A DNA stretch of 64,000 nucleotides from an uncultured Sulfitobacter sp. (GCA_947501805.1 CANMXJ010000015.1:1-64000), one strand, 5' to 3'. Shown: positions 53,301-61,606, counted from the stretch's first letter. Translations and numbers: made by a program. The notes: a model not told the origin generated them from the letters alone.

Positions 53301-53501
53301 TCTGATGCGTTGATTGCGGCGGGCATTCCGGTGGATATCAAATGCTCTGACGGCATATGCGGTGTGTGCAAATGCGGCATGATCACGGGAGAGGTCGAAC
53401 ACCGCGACTTTGTCTTGTCAGCCAAGCAACGACAAAACGAGATGATCCTGTGCCAGTCGCGTGCGGCGCAGGTGGACGGCATACTGGAGATTGATCTGTG
53501 A
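50307..53501 (+). CDS. Catabolic reductive dehalogenase fused to a ferredoxin-type NAD(P)H reductase (BhbA/NpRdhA type)
   Basis: The track ORF starts at 49632 inside the divergent gene; the first usable ATG is 50307, giving 1064 residues. Residues about 1-690 form a corrinoid-dependent RdhA module. LAGLGEVSRIGEVILNPFLG (from 507) is its cobalamin-core motif. Two [4Fe-4S] motifs follow: Cys554-x2-Cys-x2-Cys-x3-CysPro, and Cys590 with Cys603, 606 and 610. Residues about 720-1064 form a phthalate dioxygenase reductase-like module (RPYSMMGD, GGGIGVTPMIA near 860, plant-type [2Fe-2S] with Cys1013, 1018, 1021, 1049). No twin-arginine signal and no rdhB, so it should be cytosolic and non-respiratory. 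Substrate is probably a halogenated phenolic, by family only. Confidence 0.9.
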   Translation: MKIFSSRSRPLHLGAFPLERLRRLPALPAQLPEVPFPTLSFTRPDDPQSIANAMEPFQAMMDVLRTGKVNPVRAEIPQDCQTRADHLKAFGYYNDASMMGICTLPDTARLPSSRYSSSTQNLARDLRDRQTKTLAAGVDVIMAGLREAAGAPATPLPDHTHALVILTAYPRDPQEGEAGTAWIKNAQAERACLRSTENATVLAEYIRQLGFDARVHSATTSDINLGTCAIAAGLAVWEKGMLQAPWISTRFGLAVVSTDMALATDLPLAPMKQQSLKSLHWQFGTHGGASARTVDPYAKRDFVDGPHPFETLKRVDTPTTYIDAPNVPRVPKRADLFARGQFGDMGQKVQSAMKGGRHIIKSAPSAAQRRLLGALILLQDGAVNTARTDADPAINAANLKAASYFLGTDAAGLSACPDWTWYSHDATGTPVDPPHDQALSMIIDQGFDTMEGSSGDDWIAVSQSMRAYLRFAILGGVIAQHLRNLGYAAKAHTVMDGDVLQPPLLLLAGLGEVSRIGEVILNPFLGPRLKSGVVTTTMPVQHDKPIDFGLQKFCEACNKCARECPSGAITAGPKKMFNGYEIWKSDSQKCATYRITNQGGAMCGRCMKTCPWNLEGLFAEAPFRWAAMHIPKAAPMLAKLDDKVGKGRLNPVKKWWWDIEVKENGGFAVPDTPVNARDLQTGLDLKFEDQTLAVYPAPLAAHPWPYPDPMNREAGIAAHAALITADEHRAKNARGDTDHLHLYDRSGDAPVLDLRISGIERLSDCVTVYTFTHPQGYDLPEWTAGAHLDLVVAPEFLRPYSMMGDPSDQTRYQIAVLREDAGRGGSALLHRVFTQGRRVFVSKPVNHFELVEDAPHTLVMGGGIGVTPMIAFAHRLHALGKPFDLHYSASTRESAAFSDVLAEMPWAQHVHHHISDEGSRADLPKIMSALPRGSHVYTCGPDAYMQSVMDSAIASDIPEDHRHLEYFSTPDAPEYVNHPFTLRLSSGREIVVPADHSASDALIAAGIPVDIKCSDGICGVCKCGMITGEVEHRDFVLSAKQRQNEMILCQSRAAQVDGILEIDL

Positions 53502-54499
53502 AAACCGCACTTGTGACTGGATCTTCCGGCTTTGTCGGCTACTTCACCTCGCTTGCGTTGCTTGCTGCGGGCTGGCGCGTGGTCGGTATCGACAGCATGT
53601 CGGATTATTATGATGTGTCACTCAAAGACGCGCGACAGGCAATGCTACTGAAGCACGAACATTTCTGTGTGGTGAATGACAAGATCGAAAGCCCTGGCAC
53701 GCTGCTGACCCTGTTTGAACAGCACCGCCCAGACGTGGTGATCCACCTCGCCGCGCAAGCCGGGGTGCGCCATTCCATCGAAATGCCCCGCGCCTATGTG
53801 GAGGCAAACCTCATGGGTACCTTCGAGTTGCTGGAGGCTGCGCGCACCTTCCCACCCAAGCATATGCTGCTCGCCTCAAGTTCCTCCGTGTATGGAGCCA
53901 ACACCAAGCTGCCTTATGCCGAGACCGACAAGGTCGATTCGCAGATGTCCTTTTATGCGGCGACAAAAAAGGCGACCGAGAACCTCGCGCACAGCTATGC
54001 GCACCTCTACAATCTGCCCACCACAATGTACCGTTTTTTCACGGTGTACGGCCCATGGGGCCGCCCCGATATGGCGCATTTCAAATTCACCCGTGCGATC
54101 CTGAATGGCGATCCCATCGACATTTACAACCACGGCAAGATGCAGCGTGACTTCACCTATGTGGATGATCTGGTTGCCTCGATCCTTGCGCTGATCGACT
54201 GCGTGCCGGACCCTGCGCATCCAGTTGCAGGCGACAGCATCTCGCCCACCGCCCCGTTTCGCGTCGTAAACATTGGCAACGACAGCCCTGTCAAACTACT
54301 GGACTTCATCGCCGCGATCGAGGTCGCCTGCGGACGCGAGGCCATCAAGACGTTCCACGACATTCAACCGGGTGACGTGCCTGCCACATGGGCGGATGCC
54401 ACGCTGCTGGACACCCTCACAGGCCAGCGCCCCGTCACACCAATTGCAACAGGCATCCAGCATTTTGTCGACTGGTACCGCGATTATTATAAGGTGTGA
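53498..54499 (+). CDS. UDP-glucuronate 4-epimerase family NAD-dependent epimerase
   Basis: This 333-residue SDR-type epimerase starts with GTG overlapping the dehalogenase stop (GTGA). Motifs are TGSSGFVGYF for NAD, HLAAQAGVRHSIEMPRAYVE, SSSSVYGANTKLPY, catalytic YAATK and RFFTVYGPWGRPDMAHFKFT, which together are diagnostic of enzymes converting UDP-glucuronate to UDP-galacturonate. It has no obvious role in dehalogenation. Its natural partner is the UDP-glucose dehydrogenase at 45367. Confidence 0.9.
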   Translation: MKTALVTGSSGFVGYFTSLALLAAGWRVVGIDSMSDYYDVSLKDARQAMLLKHEHFCVVNDKIESPGTLLTLFEQHRPDVVIHLAAQAGVRHSIEMPRAYVEANLMGTFELLEAARTFPPKHMLLASSSSVYGANTKLPYAETDKVDSQMSFYAATKKATENLAHSYAHLYNLPTTMYRFFTVYGPWGRPDMAHFKFTRAILNGDPIDIYNHGKMQRDFTYVDDLVASILALIDCVPDPAHPVAGDSISPTAPFRVVNIGNDSPVKLLDFIAAIEVACGREAIKTFHDIQPGDVPATWADATLLDTLTGQRPVTPIATGIQHFVDWYRDYYKV

Positions 54500-54572
54500 G
54501 GGCGCTTTCCCCCTTTTACAAATGGACTGTACCAGCCTATCCCCCGAGAAACGCAAATCAATGAGGCCCATC

Positions 54573-55262
54573 ATGAGTTTTGACCGCAACATCAAGATCG
54601 CCCCTTCCATCCTTGCCGCCGATTTCGCGAACTTCGGCGCGGAATGTGCCGCCGTTGAAGCTCAAGGTGCGGATTGGGTGCATGTGGATGTGATGGACGG
54701 CCATTTTGTCCCGAACATCAGCTTTGGCCCGACAACCTGTGCCGCAATCCGCCCCCATATCAAAGGCGTGATGGACGTACATTTGATGATCTCTCCCGTT
54801 GATCCCTATATCGACGCTTTCGCTGAGGCTGGTGCGGATTTCATCACCGCCCATGTCGAAGCGGGACCGCATATTCACCGTACCTTACAGGCGATCCGCG
54901 GCGCGGGTGCCAAAGCGGGTGTTGCGCTCAATCCCGGCACACCTGCTGAAAGCGTTGCGCATTTACTGGATTTGACTGATCTCATCTGCGTGATGACCGT
55001 CAACCCCGGCTTTGGCGGGCAGAAGTTTATCGACATGTCCGACAAAGTCAAAACCTTGCGTGCGATGATCGGCGACCGTCCCATCCACATCGAGATCGAC
55101 GGTGGTGTGGACCAGAAAACCGCGCCAATCGTTGCTCAGGCAGGTGCGGATGTGCTGGTCGCAGGATCAGCCGTGTTCAAAGGTGGTTCTGTCAGTGACC
55201 CTGCCCCGTACGGCGCAAACATCAAAGCGATCCGCGCGGCGGCAGAAGGCGTTTACGTCTAA
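54573..55262 (+). CDS. rpe: Ribulose-phosphate 3-epimerase
   Basis: This 229-residue TIM-barrel enzyme interconverts ribulose 5-phosphate and xylulose 5-phosphate in the pentose phosphate and Calvin pathways. Motifs are IAPSILAADFANFG, WVHVDVMDGHFVPNISFG with metal ligands, and VMTVNPGFGGQKFI for phosphate binding. The track ORF starts 300 bp upstream inside the epimerase; the ATG at 54573 begins the family sequence. It follows the sugar epimerase by 73 bp. Confidence 0.94.
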   Translation: MSFDRNIKIAPSILAADFANFGAECAAVEAQGADWVHVDVMDGHFVPNISFGPTTCAAIRPHIKGVMDVHLMISPVDPYIDAFAEAGADFITAHVEAGPHIHRTLQAIRGAGAKAGVALNPGTPAESVAHLLDLTDLICVMTVNPGFGGQKFIDMSDKVKTLRAMIGDRPIHIEIDGGVDQKTAPIVAQAGADVLVAGSAVFKGGSVSDPAPYGANIKAIRAAAEGVYV

Positions 55263-55265
55263 GTC

Positions 55266-56759
55266 TCAGTCCAGTTGATCCGCAAAAGTAGCCAGCAGCT
55301 TGTGCTTTAGAATCTTGCCTGTTGGTGCGGCAGGCAGGCTAGTTGCCGCAACAATCTGGCTGGGCCGTTTGTAGCCCGCCAGACGTTCACCTACAAAGCG
55401 GCGCAACGCGTCACTGTCTATCTCGTCGCCTTCGGCAATTTGCACAAAGGCGAGCACCTGTTCATCGCCATCCTTTACCCGCCCGACCACAGCAGACTGG
55501 ATCACTTGCGGATGATCATTCAACGCAGCTTCGACCTCGGGCGGGTAGACGTTGAACCCGCCGTGAATGATTAGCTCTTTGGAGCGACCCAGAATGTGCA
55601 GATGACCGTGCTCGTCAATCTTGCCCAGATCGCCGGTGTGCAACCATCCTTCTGCATCAAGCGCCTTTTCGGTCTCGATCGGATTGAGGTAATAGCCTTT
55701 CATCACATTTGGTCCGCGCACCAGCACCTCGCCAACGCCTGCACCGTCACCGCCAACAGCCTGATCATCAATACGAATTTCAGTTCCCGGCGTCTTGGGG
55801 CCAACGGAAATATCTGACGATCCCAGCGGGCTGCTGGTCGCTGTTGCGCCCGCAGAGGTTTCCGTCATGCCAAAGCCGTTTTGCAGCGGCAGGCCATAAA
55901 ACGCTTCGGCCTTGCGCTTCCATGCCGGATCAAGCGGCGCGCCACCTGAGGACACATAGCGCAAACTGGGCGAGCCAAGTTGCGTCAGCCCCTGTTCTTT
56001 GGTGTATTGCATGACCAACGCGTGCATTTGCGGTACCGCAGGCAAAATTGTGACGCCATTCATCACCGCATCGTAAAGTGCTGCTGCCGAAAACCGCGAC
56101 TCCAGCTGCACTGAAACACCCGCATAACAGGCCGCCGTGACGACCGAGACCAGACCAAAAACATGGGTCAGTGGCAGTACCCCATAGATCACATCACCCG
56201 GCCCCATCTTGCGCAGGTTGGCGGATGCAAGGCCGCCAAACCGCATATTGCCATGGGTTAGCATCACGCCTTTGGGATCACCTGTTGTTCCGGTGGTGTA
56301 AAGCAAAACAGCAACATCGCGCAGATCCACATCTGGATTTGCAGTGAGGGTCGCCATGTGAATCTTGCCAAAAGCGCCTGTGGTTTCGACAGCCCCCATC
56401 CGTTCTGCATGCGCTACAGCATCTTTGGAAACGGCGGTGGTCATCAGCACAGCAGCAGGGGTTGCATGCGCAAGAATGCGCTGGACTTCACTCTCCGTTT
56501 GACGGGCATTCACCGGAATCGCCACCGCACCCATCTTCCAGCACGCAAACAATGCTGCCACGGCCGAGGCGCAATTCTCTGACAGGACCAACACACGGTC
56601 GTTGGCCTGTACCCCTGCACTGCGCAACTGATCCGCCAGAGCCTCACTTGCGCTATCAAGATCCGCAAAAGTCCATGTTGTACCAATGCTGTCGCTCAAG
56701 GCGATTGCCTGTGGCCGCGTATTGACCTGATCGGCCAGAAACGTTTCTACGCGTGCCAT
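55266..56759 (-). CDS. AMP-forming acyl-CoA ligase of the pim-like operon
   Basis: This 497-residue ANL ligase shows LLYTTGTTGDPKGVMLTHGN, the LQNGFGMTETSAG motif, GWLHTGDLGKIDEHG and a C-terminal PAAPTGKILKHKL lysine motif. I take the ATG at 56759 (GGAGCGACAAAAA upstream) because the longer track ORF overlaps the crotonase gene. It should activate a fatty or dicarboxylic acid for the beta-oxidation enzymes upstream in the operon. It is convergent with rpe, with 3 bp between stop codons. Confidence 0.88.
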   Translation of the reverse strand: MARVETFLADQVNTRPQAIALSDSIGTTWTFADLDSASEALADQLRSAGVQANDRVLVLSENCASAVAALFACWKMGAVAIPVNARQTESEVQRILAHATPAAVLMTTAVSKDAVAHAERMGAVETTGAFGKIHMATLTANPDVDLRDVAVLLYTTGTTGDPKGVMLTHGNMRFGGLASANLRKMGPGDVIYGVLPLTHVFGLVSVVTAACYAGVSVQLESRFSAAALYDAVMNGVTILPAVPQMHALVMQYTKEQGLTQLGSPSLRYVSSGGAPLDPAWKRKAEAFYGLPLQNGFGMTETSAGATATSSPLGSSDISVGPKTPGTEIRIDDQAVGGDGAGVGEVLVRGPNVMKGYYLNPIETEKALDAEGWLHTGDLGKIDEHGHLHILGRSKELIIHGGFNVYPPEVEAALNDHPQVIQSAVVGRVKDGDEQVLAFVQIAEGDEIDSDALRRFVGERLAGYKRPSQIVAATSLPAAPTGKILKHKLLATFADQLD

Positions 56760-56799
56760 TTTTTGTCGCTCCTCAAAGAGTTTCGTGTGCTCACACCAT

Positions 56800-57570
56800 C
56801 TATGAATAGACTGCGGGCCGCTTTTCCAGGAATGCCGAGATGCCTTCTGCCGCTTCATCTGCGCCAGCCGCAGCCGCCATTGCGTTGCGTTCCGCATCCA
56901 ATTGCTCGGTTTCCAGCGTTTCATAAGCGCTTGAGACCAAACCGCGAATGACGCCTTGTGCGCTGCGCGGGCCTGCCGCAAGAGCATCCGCAAGAACCGT
57001 TGCCTCTTCCATCGCTTTGCCCGGTGCACACAGGCGGTTGATTGCACCCAAGTCAGCAAAACGGGACGCCATCACAGGACGCCCCATCAGGCACATTTCC
57101 ATCGCCAGAGGACGCGGGATCAGGCGTGCCATAGCTGAGGTCAATCCACCATCGGGCACCAAGCCTGCTTTGACGTAAGCGGCTGTGAACTTGGCATCTT
57201 TCGCCGCAATAATTAGATCACACGCGAGTGCGAGGCTCAGCCCTGCCCCCGCTGCACCACCTTCGACGGCGGCGATCACAGGTACCGGACAGGCACGGAT
57301 GCCACGGACCAGATCGTGCAGTTCGTCAACCTTCTCGCGGCGCTCCGGTTCTGAAATCTTACGCCGCTCGATCAGGACATTAAGATTACCGCCCGCACAA
57401 AAGAAATCACCCTCGGAGGTGAGGATTAAAGCGCGGATGCGTGGTTCATGTGCTTGCCTCAAGGCAGTGTTGATGCAGTCATACAATTCTGGCGACAGCG
57501 CCCCGCGTTTGTCGGTGTTGCCGTTCCAGACGATCAGGCGGTCGCCCGCGTCCTCAATCCGTGCGCTCAT
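56800..57570 (-). CDS. Crotonase-family protein, isomerase-like
   Basis: This 256-residue enoyl-CoA hydratase/isomerase-fold protein has an oxyanion-hole loop at FFCAGGNLN and GGAAGAGLSLALACDLI. Both glutamates of classical hydratases are missing (Ser112 and Tyr132 in their place), while Asp140 in GLVPDGG is kept, as in PaaG-type isomerases. It therefore probably shifts double bonds (or acts on a ring-type enoyl-CoA) and does not hydrate. Its ATG overlaps the thioesterase stop, and GGAGAAATTGAA is its ribosome binding site. Confidence 0.85.
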   Translation of the reverse strand: MSARIEDAGDRLIVWNGNTDKRGALSPELYDCINTALRQAHEPRIRALILTSEGDFFCAGGNLNVLIERRKISEPERREKVDELHDLVRGIRACPVPVIAAVEGGAAGAGLSLALACDLIIAAKDAKFTAAYVKAGLVPDGGLTSAMARLIPRPLAMEMCLMGRPVMASRFADLGAINRLCAPGKAMEEATVLADALAAGPRSAQGVIRGLVSSAYETLETEQLDAERNAMAAAAGADEAAEGISAFLEKRPAVYS

Positions 57571-57995
57571 TTCAATTTCTCCTGTGGCACCCGTTTAAAC
57601 ACTCCGGTCGAGGTTGCGATCACGGTGCCGTCTTCGTGTTTCAGCTCACCATTGATGTACAGCAAACTGCGCCCGCCCCCTGTCACTGTGCCGGTGGCTT
57701 TCACCCAACCGGGCCGCCCCGGCGCAATAAACTGCGTGGTCATGGAAATGGTCAGGAACGGCGCGGTGCCGGAGGGATCAACGGTCAGCGATCCGGCAGT
57801 GCCGCAGGCGTTATCAAGCAAACAGGCGGCTATTCCGCCATGCAGGACGTTGTGCCGGTTTGTGTGCTGCGGGCTAACATTCAACCAGCAATGCGAGAAC
57901 GGCGGATCGGACACATCAACGATGTATCCGATCAGGGTTTGCGTGCCGGTTTCGTCACGGATCAGATAAGCTTCATCAGGCAGCGGAGAGGTCAA
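57567..57995 (-). CDS. PaaI-type hotdog thioesterase
   Basis: This 142-residue hotdog-fold protein has NRHNVLHGGIAACLLDNACG, the PaaI-family motif with the catalytic HGG/Asp region, then TISMTTQFIAPG. It probably releases stalled acyl-CoA intermediates. The start is TTG, 20 bp inside the end of the dehydrogenase gene, with GGAG at 10 nt. It is unusual in pim operons, where no thioesterase is normally described. Confidence 0.85.
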   Translation of the reverse strand: MTSPLPDEAYLIRDETGTQTLIGYIVDVSDPPFSHCWLNVSPQHTNRHNVLHGGIAACLLDNACGTAGSLTVDPSGTAPFLTISMTTQFIAPGRPGWVKATGTVTGGGRSLLYINGELKHEDGTVIATSTGVFKRVPQEKLK

Positions 57996-59109
57996 TGAAG
58001 CGCTCCAAGTGATAGTCTGTGTCGCCGAACCGGTGGTCGCCCATTACAATACGCTTAGCGATATGGGCCAGTTCGTATTCTTGCGTCATGGCGATGCCGC
58101 CGTGCATCTGGATGCTATCCTCGGCCACCAGTCGGCCTGCGCGGCCCATCAGGTTCTTGGTTGCCGAAACATTGGCCTCGCGCGTGTTGCGATCCGCTTC
58201 CAGATGACCCGCAGCGTTGATCACCGCCGAGCGGGCCTGCTCCATCTCGATCAGCAAATCAGACATGCGGTGGGCCAGTGCCTGAAAGGTGCCAATGGGT
58301 CGGCCGAACTGCTTACGGGTCATCAGGTAGTCTTTGGTCAGCGTGGTTGCCGTTTCCATGGCCCCCAAAGTTTCCGCGCATTGCGCAATGGAAGCCGCCG
58401 CAATACGTGCTTCGATCGCCGCAAATGCTTCGCCTGCTTTACCCAAACGGGCGGTGGCGGGGATCGTCACGTCATCCAACATGACTTCGGCGGCGCGGCC
58501 ACCGGCCAACAATGCATAGCCCTGAATGGTGATGCCTTTGGTACCGGAAGGCACAAGGAACAGTGAAATGCCCGTGTCATCGCCCGGCTGTCCACTTTCA
58601 CGCGCAGAGATAACGAGGTGATCCGCCGCTTCGGCATTGATTACAACCGCTTTGTGGCCGTTCAGCACGATATTGTCGCCGTCCGCTTTGGCCGTGGCTT
58701 GCACGCGGTTCAGATCATAACGGCTGGTTGGTTCACCATGGGCAAAGGCCATCTGGCAGGTGCCGCCAATGATCTCTTCGACCAGCGATTGCTGGCTCTC
58801 ATCGCCGAGATCAGCGACAAGACCACCCGCGAGGACCGCCGTGTCGAGGAAAGGTTCGACAACACCGGCGCGGCCCAGTTCTTCAAACACCACGGCAAGG
58901 TCAAAGCCTTTGCCGCCAAAGCCGCCCTGCTCTTCGGTAAAGAGCGCCCCGATGACGCCAAGTTCGGCCAGTTGTGCCCAGATGTCGGCGGAAATGCCTG
59001 TATCACTGTCGATGATCGCATTCCGCGTAGCCGTATCATAGCGTTCGCGCAGGAACCGGCGCAGTGAATCCTGCAGCATCTGCCGCTCTTCTGTCAGCTC
59101 AAAATTCAT
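57976..59109 (-). CDS. Acyl-CoA dehydrogenase, PimD-like small subunit
   Basis: This 377-residue flavoprotein of the acyl-CoA dehydrogenase superfamily has ELGVIGALFTEEQGGFGGKG and a C-terminal QMHGGIAMTQEYELAHIAKR. It matches the PimD half of a two-subunit dehydrogenase better than a canonical FadE. The partner is the gene 3 bp upstream in transcription. GGGAGG precedes the ATG. The pair should oxidise long or dicarboxylic acyl-CoA to the 2-enoyl-CoA. Confidence 0.88.
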   Translation of the reverse strand: MNFELTEERQMLQDSLRRFLRERYDTATRNAIIDSDTGISADIWAQLAELGVIGALFTEEQGGFGGKGFDLAVVFEELGRAGVVEPFLDTAVLAGGLVADLGDESQQSLVEEIIGGTCQMAFAHGEPTSRYDLNRVQATAKADGDNIVLNGHKAVVINAEAADHLVISARESGQPGDDTGISLFLVPSGTKGITIQGYALLAGGRAAEVMLDDVTIPATARLGKAGEAFAAIEARIAAASIAQCAETLGAMETATTLTKDYLMTRKQFGRPIGTFQALAHRMSDLLIEMEQARSAVINAAGHLEADRNTREANVSATKNLMGRAGRLVAEDSIQMHGGIAMTQEYELAHIAKRIVMGDHRFGDTDYHLERFIDLSAA

Positions 59110-59112
59110 AGC

Positions 59113-60318
59113 TCAGCCTCCCATGCTGACTTTGGCAATGATGCCGCGTTGGATTTCATTCGAGCCGCCAAAGATCGACAGTTTGCGATTGTTGAAATAC
59201 TGCGCTGCAACCGGTCCGGCACCCAATGGATCAGGCAAACCGGCGTTGGACCCTTCAACCGCTTCGGACGCGAAGGGCATTGCATAGGCACCCACAGCAC
59301 GCCGCGCCAGATCATTGATGGCCTGACGGATAATCGTGCCTTTCACCTTGAGCATCGACGCCTCAATGCCCGGCGTGCCGCCACCTGCCGCTTTGGAAAT
59401 GATGCGCAGATTGGTGGTCGCCATTGCTTTGAGGTCAATTTCGACCTGCGCTACACGGGCTGCAAAATGCGGGTTCTGAATCAACGGTTTGCCGTTTGAC
59501 ATCTCTGATTTCGCCAACCGTTTGACGGTGGCCAATCCAGCCTTGGAAACACCAACGCCTGCGATATTCGTGCGTTCATGGGTCAGCAGATATTTCGCAT
59601 AGGTCCAGCCTTTGTTCTCTTCACCCACAAGGTTTTCGACCGGCACTTCAACATCCGTGAACCAGACCTCGTTCACCTCGGGGGAACCATCCAGCAGGAT
59701 GATTGGCCGTACTTCAATGCCCGGTGTGTCCATGTCGATGAGAAGGAACGAGATACCTTCTTGCTGTTTGGCGTCCTTGTCCGTGCGCACAAGACAGAAA
59801 ATCATGTTGGCGTGCTGGCCCAGTGTGGTCCATGTCTTCTGGCCATTCACGATGTAATGCGTGCCCGCTTCGTTCTTGACCGCACTGGTTTTTAATGACG
59901 CCAGATCAGAACCGGCACCCGGTTCGGAATAACCCTGACACCACCAATCGTCCCCGTTCAACATGCGCGGTAACCAGTAGTCATTCTGCTCTTGTGAGCC
60001 GAATTTATGCAAGACGGGGGCCAGCATGGAAAAGCCAAACGGCACTATGCGCGGCGCATTGGCGGCACCGGCTTCTTCTTCAAAGATGTGCTTTTGCACT
60101 GCGTTCCACTCGGCACCGCCGTATTTCTTGGGCCAGTTCGGAACCAGCCAGCCTTGATCATTCAGGATCGCGTGCCAGCGTTCCATGTCAGCCTTGGTCA
60201 GGCCCTCCCCGTCACTGCCAGACACTTTGTCTTGCAAGTCCTTGGGTAATTTTTCCGCTAGAAAACTGCGGACTTCGTCACGAAACGCCTTTTCTTCGGC
60301 TGTATAGCTCAGGTCCAT
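59113..60318 (-). CDS. Acyl-CoA dehydrogenase, PimC-like large subunit
   Basis: This 401-residue acyl-CoA dehydrogenase-fold protein has the flavin-binding WWCQGYSEPGAGSDLASLKT, YIVNGQKTWTTLGQHANMIF and the end motif IFGGSNEIQRGIIAKVSMGG. It is probably the heteromeric partner of the 57976 gene, as in PimC/PimD. AAGGATTGATCT precedes the ATG. A 115-bp gap with a long hairpin separates it from the thiolase gene upstream. Confidence 0.9.
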   Translation of the reverse strand: MDLSYTAEEKAFRDEVRSFLAEKLPKDLQDKVSGSDGEGLTKADMERWHAILNDQGWLVPNWPKKYGGAEWNAVQKHIFEEEAGAANAPRIVPFGFSMLAPVLHKFGSQEQNDYWLPRMLNGDDWWCQGYSEPGAGSDLASLKTSAVKNEAGTHYIVNGQKTWTTLGQHANMIFCLVRTDKDAKQQEGISFLLIDMDTPGIEVRPIILLDGSPEVNEVWFTDVEVPVENLVGEENKGWTYAKYLLTHERTNIAGVGVSKAGLATVKRLAKSEMSNGKPLIQNPHFAARVAQVEIDLKAMATTNLRIISKAAGGGTPGIEASMLKVKGTIIRQAINDLARRAVGAYAMPFASEAVEGSNAGLPDPLGAGPVAAQYFNNRKLSIFGGSNEIQRGIIAKVSMGG

Positions 60319-60360
60319 AGATCAATCCTTAGAATATGCCTGTTTCAGGGCCGGTTCATT

Positions 60361-60402
60361 CACAAGGCGCCATTTAGTTTGATTGGTCGAACGCGCCTTG
60401 TG
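60361..60402. promoter_or_regulatory. Perfect inverted repeat between thiolase and PimC-like genes
   Basis: CACAAGGCGC and GCGCCTTGTG are perfect 10-bp arms separated by 22 nt, in which GTTTGATTGGTCGAAC forms a second near-palindrome. It may be an internal terminator or an operator for a promoter serving the distal half of the operon. Confidence 0.45.
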
Positions 60403-60433
60403 TTTCCAGTTTCCGGATGCTCCCGAAACGGCT

Positions 60434-61606
60434 TTAGTAGATTTCGAACAAACCGGCAGCACCCATGCCGCCGCCGATACACATTGTCACGACACCCAAC
60501 TTAGCGCCGCGCCGCTTGCCTTCCAGCAGCAGATGACCGGTGCATCGCGCGCCTGTCATGCCAAACGGATGCCCGATCGCAATGGATCCGCCGTTGACGT
60601 TGTACTTCTCGGGATCGATGCCCAGCGTATCGCGGGAGTAGAGGCACTGAGAGGCAAACGCTTCGTTCAGCTCCCAAATGTCGATGTCGTCGATTTTCAA
60701 ACCGTGACGCTCCAGTAGACGTGGCACCGCGTAGATCGGGCCGATGCCCATCTCGTCCGGCTCGCACCCGGCGACTGCAAAACCTTTGAAGGCACCCAGC
60801 GGGTTCAGTCCCTGTTTTTCAGCGTCCTTGCTGTCCATCAGGACAAGCGCGGCTGCACCGTCCGAAAGCTGGCTCGCGTTTCCCGCCGTCACAAAACCGC
60901 CCTCGCGGACAGGCTGTAATCCGGCCAGACCTTCAAGCGTGGTGCCGGGGCGATTGCACTCGTCCTTGTCGACCGTGACTTCGTGATGGGTAATCTCACC
61001 GGTCTCTTTGTTCTGCATGCCCATGGTCGTTTTCATCGGCACGATCTCGTCTGCAAACTTGCCGGCCTGCTGTGCCTCGTGAATCAAACGCTGGCTGCGC
61101 AGACCAAATTCGTCCTGATATTCACGGCTAAGGCCATAACGTTCAGCAACAATATCGGCTGTTTCAATCATGGTCATATAGACAGCTGGCTTGTTTTCCA
61201 GAAGCCACGCGTCTTTCACCGGTTTGACATGGGGCTGCACCATCGAGATGCTTTCAACTCCGCCTGCGACCATCGGACCGGCACCTTCTTGGGTAATCGC
61301 GTTGGCCGCCATGGCGATGGACTGCAAACCGGAAGAGCAGAAACGGTTCACCGTCACGCCTGCAACGCTCACCGGCAGACCTGCGCGCAGCGCCGCTTGT
61401 CGCGCGATGTTGCCGCCTGTTGCACCTTCGGGTGTGGCGCAGCCCATGACGACATCTTCGATCTGGGACGGGTCCAGTCCGGCGCGTTCCACTGCATGTT
61501 TGACCACATGGCCACCCATAGCTGCGCCATGGGTCATATTGAATGACCCCCGGAATGATTTTGCAAGGCCCGTGCGGGCAGTGGAGACAATAACAGCTTG
61601 GTTCAT
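60434..61606 (-). CDS. Acetyl-CoA acyltransferase (thiolase, PimB/FadA type)
   Basis: This 390-residue thiolase is complete, unlike the one at 16779. The nucleophilic Cys is in [36 protein letters not shown] carries the His motif and [12 protein letters not shown] the second Cys. It cleaves 3-ketoacyl-CoA to acetyl-CoA. Its ATG overlaps the stop of the bifunctional enzyme gene (ATGA), with AAGGAAGCTGC upstream. Confidence 0.93.
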   Translation of the reverse strand: MNQAVIVSTARTGLAKSFRGSFNMTHGAAMGGHVVKHAVERAGLDPSQIEDVVMGCATPEGATGGNIARQAALRAGLPVSVAGVTVNRFCSSGLQSIAMAANAITQEGAGPMVAGGVESISMVQPHVKPVKDAWLLENKPAVYMTMIETADIVAERYGLSREYQDEFGLRSQRLIHEAQQAGKFADEIVPMKTTMGMQNKETGEITHHEVTVDKDECNRPGTTLEGLAGLQPVREGGFVTAGNASQLSDGAAALVLMDSKDAEKQGLNPLGAFKGFAVAGCEPDEMGIGPIYAVPRLLERHGLKIDDIDIWELNEAFASQCLYSRDTLGIDPEKYNVNGGSIAIGHPFGMTGARCTGHLLLEGKRRGAKLGVVTMCIGGGMGAAGLFEIY

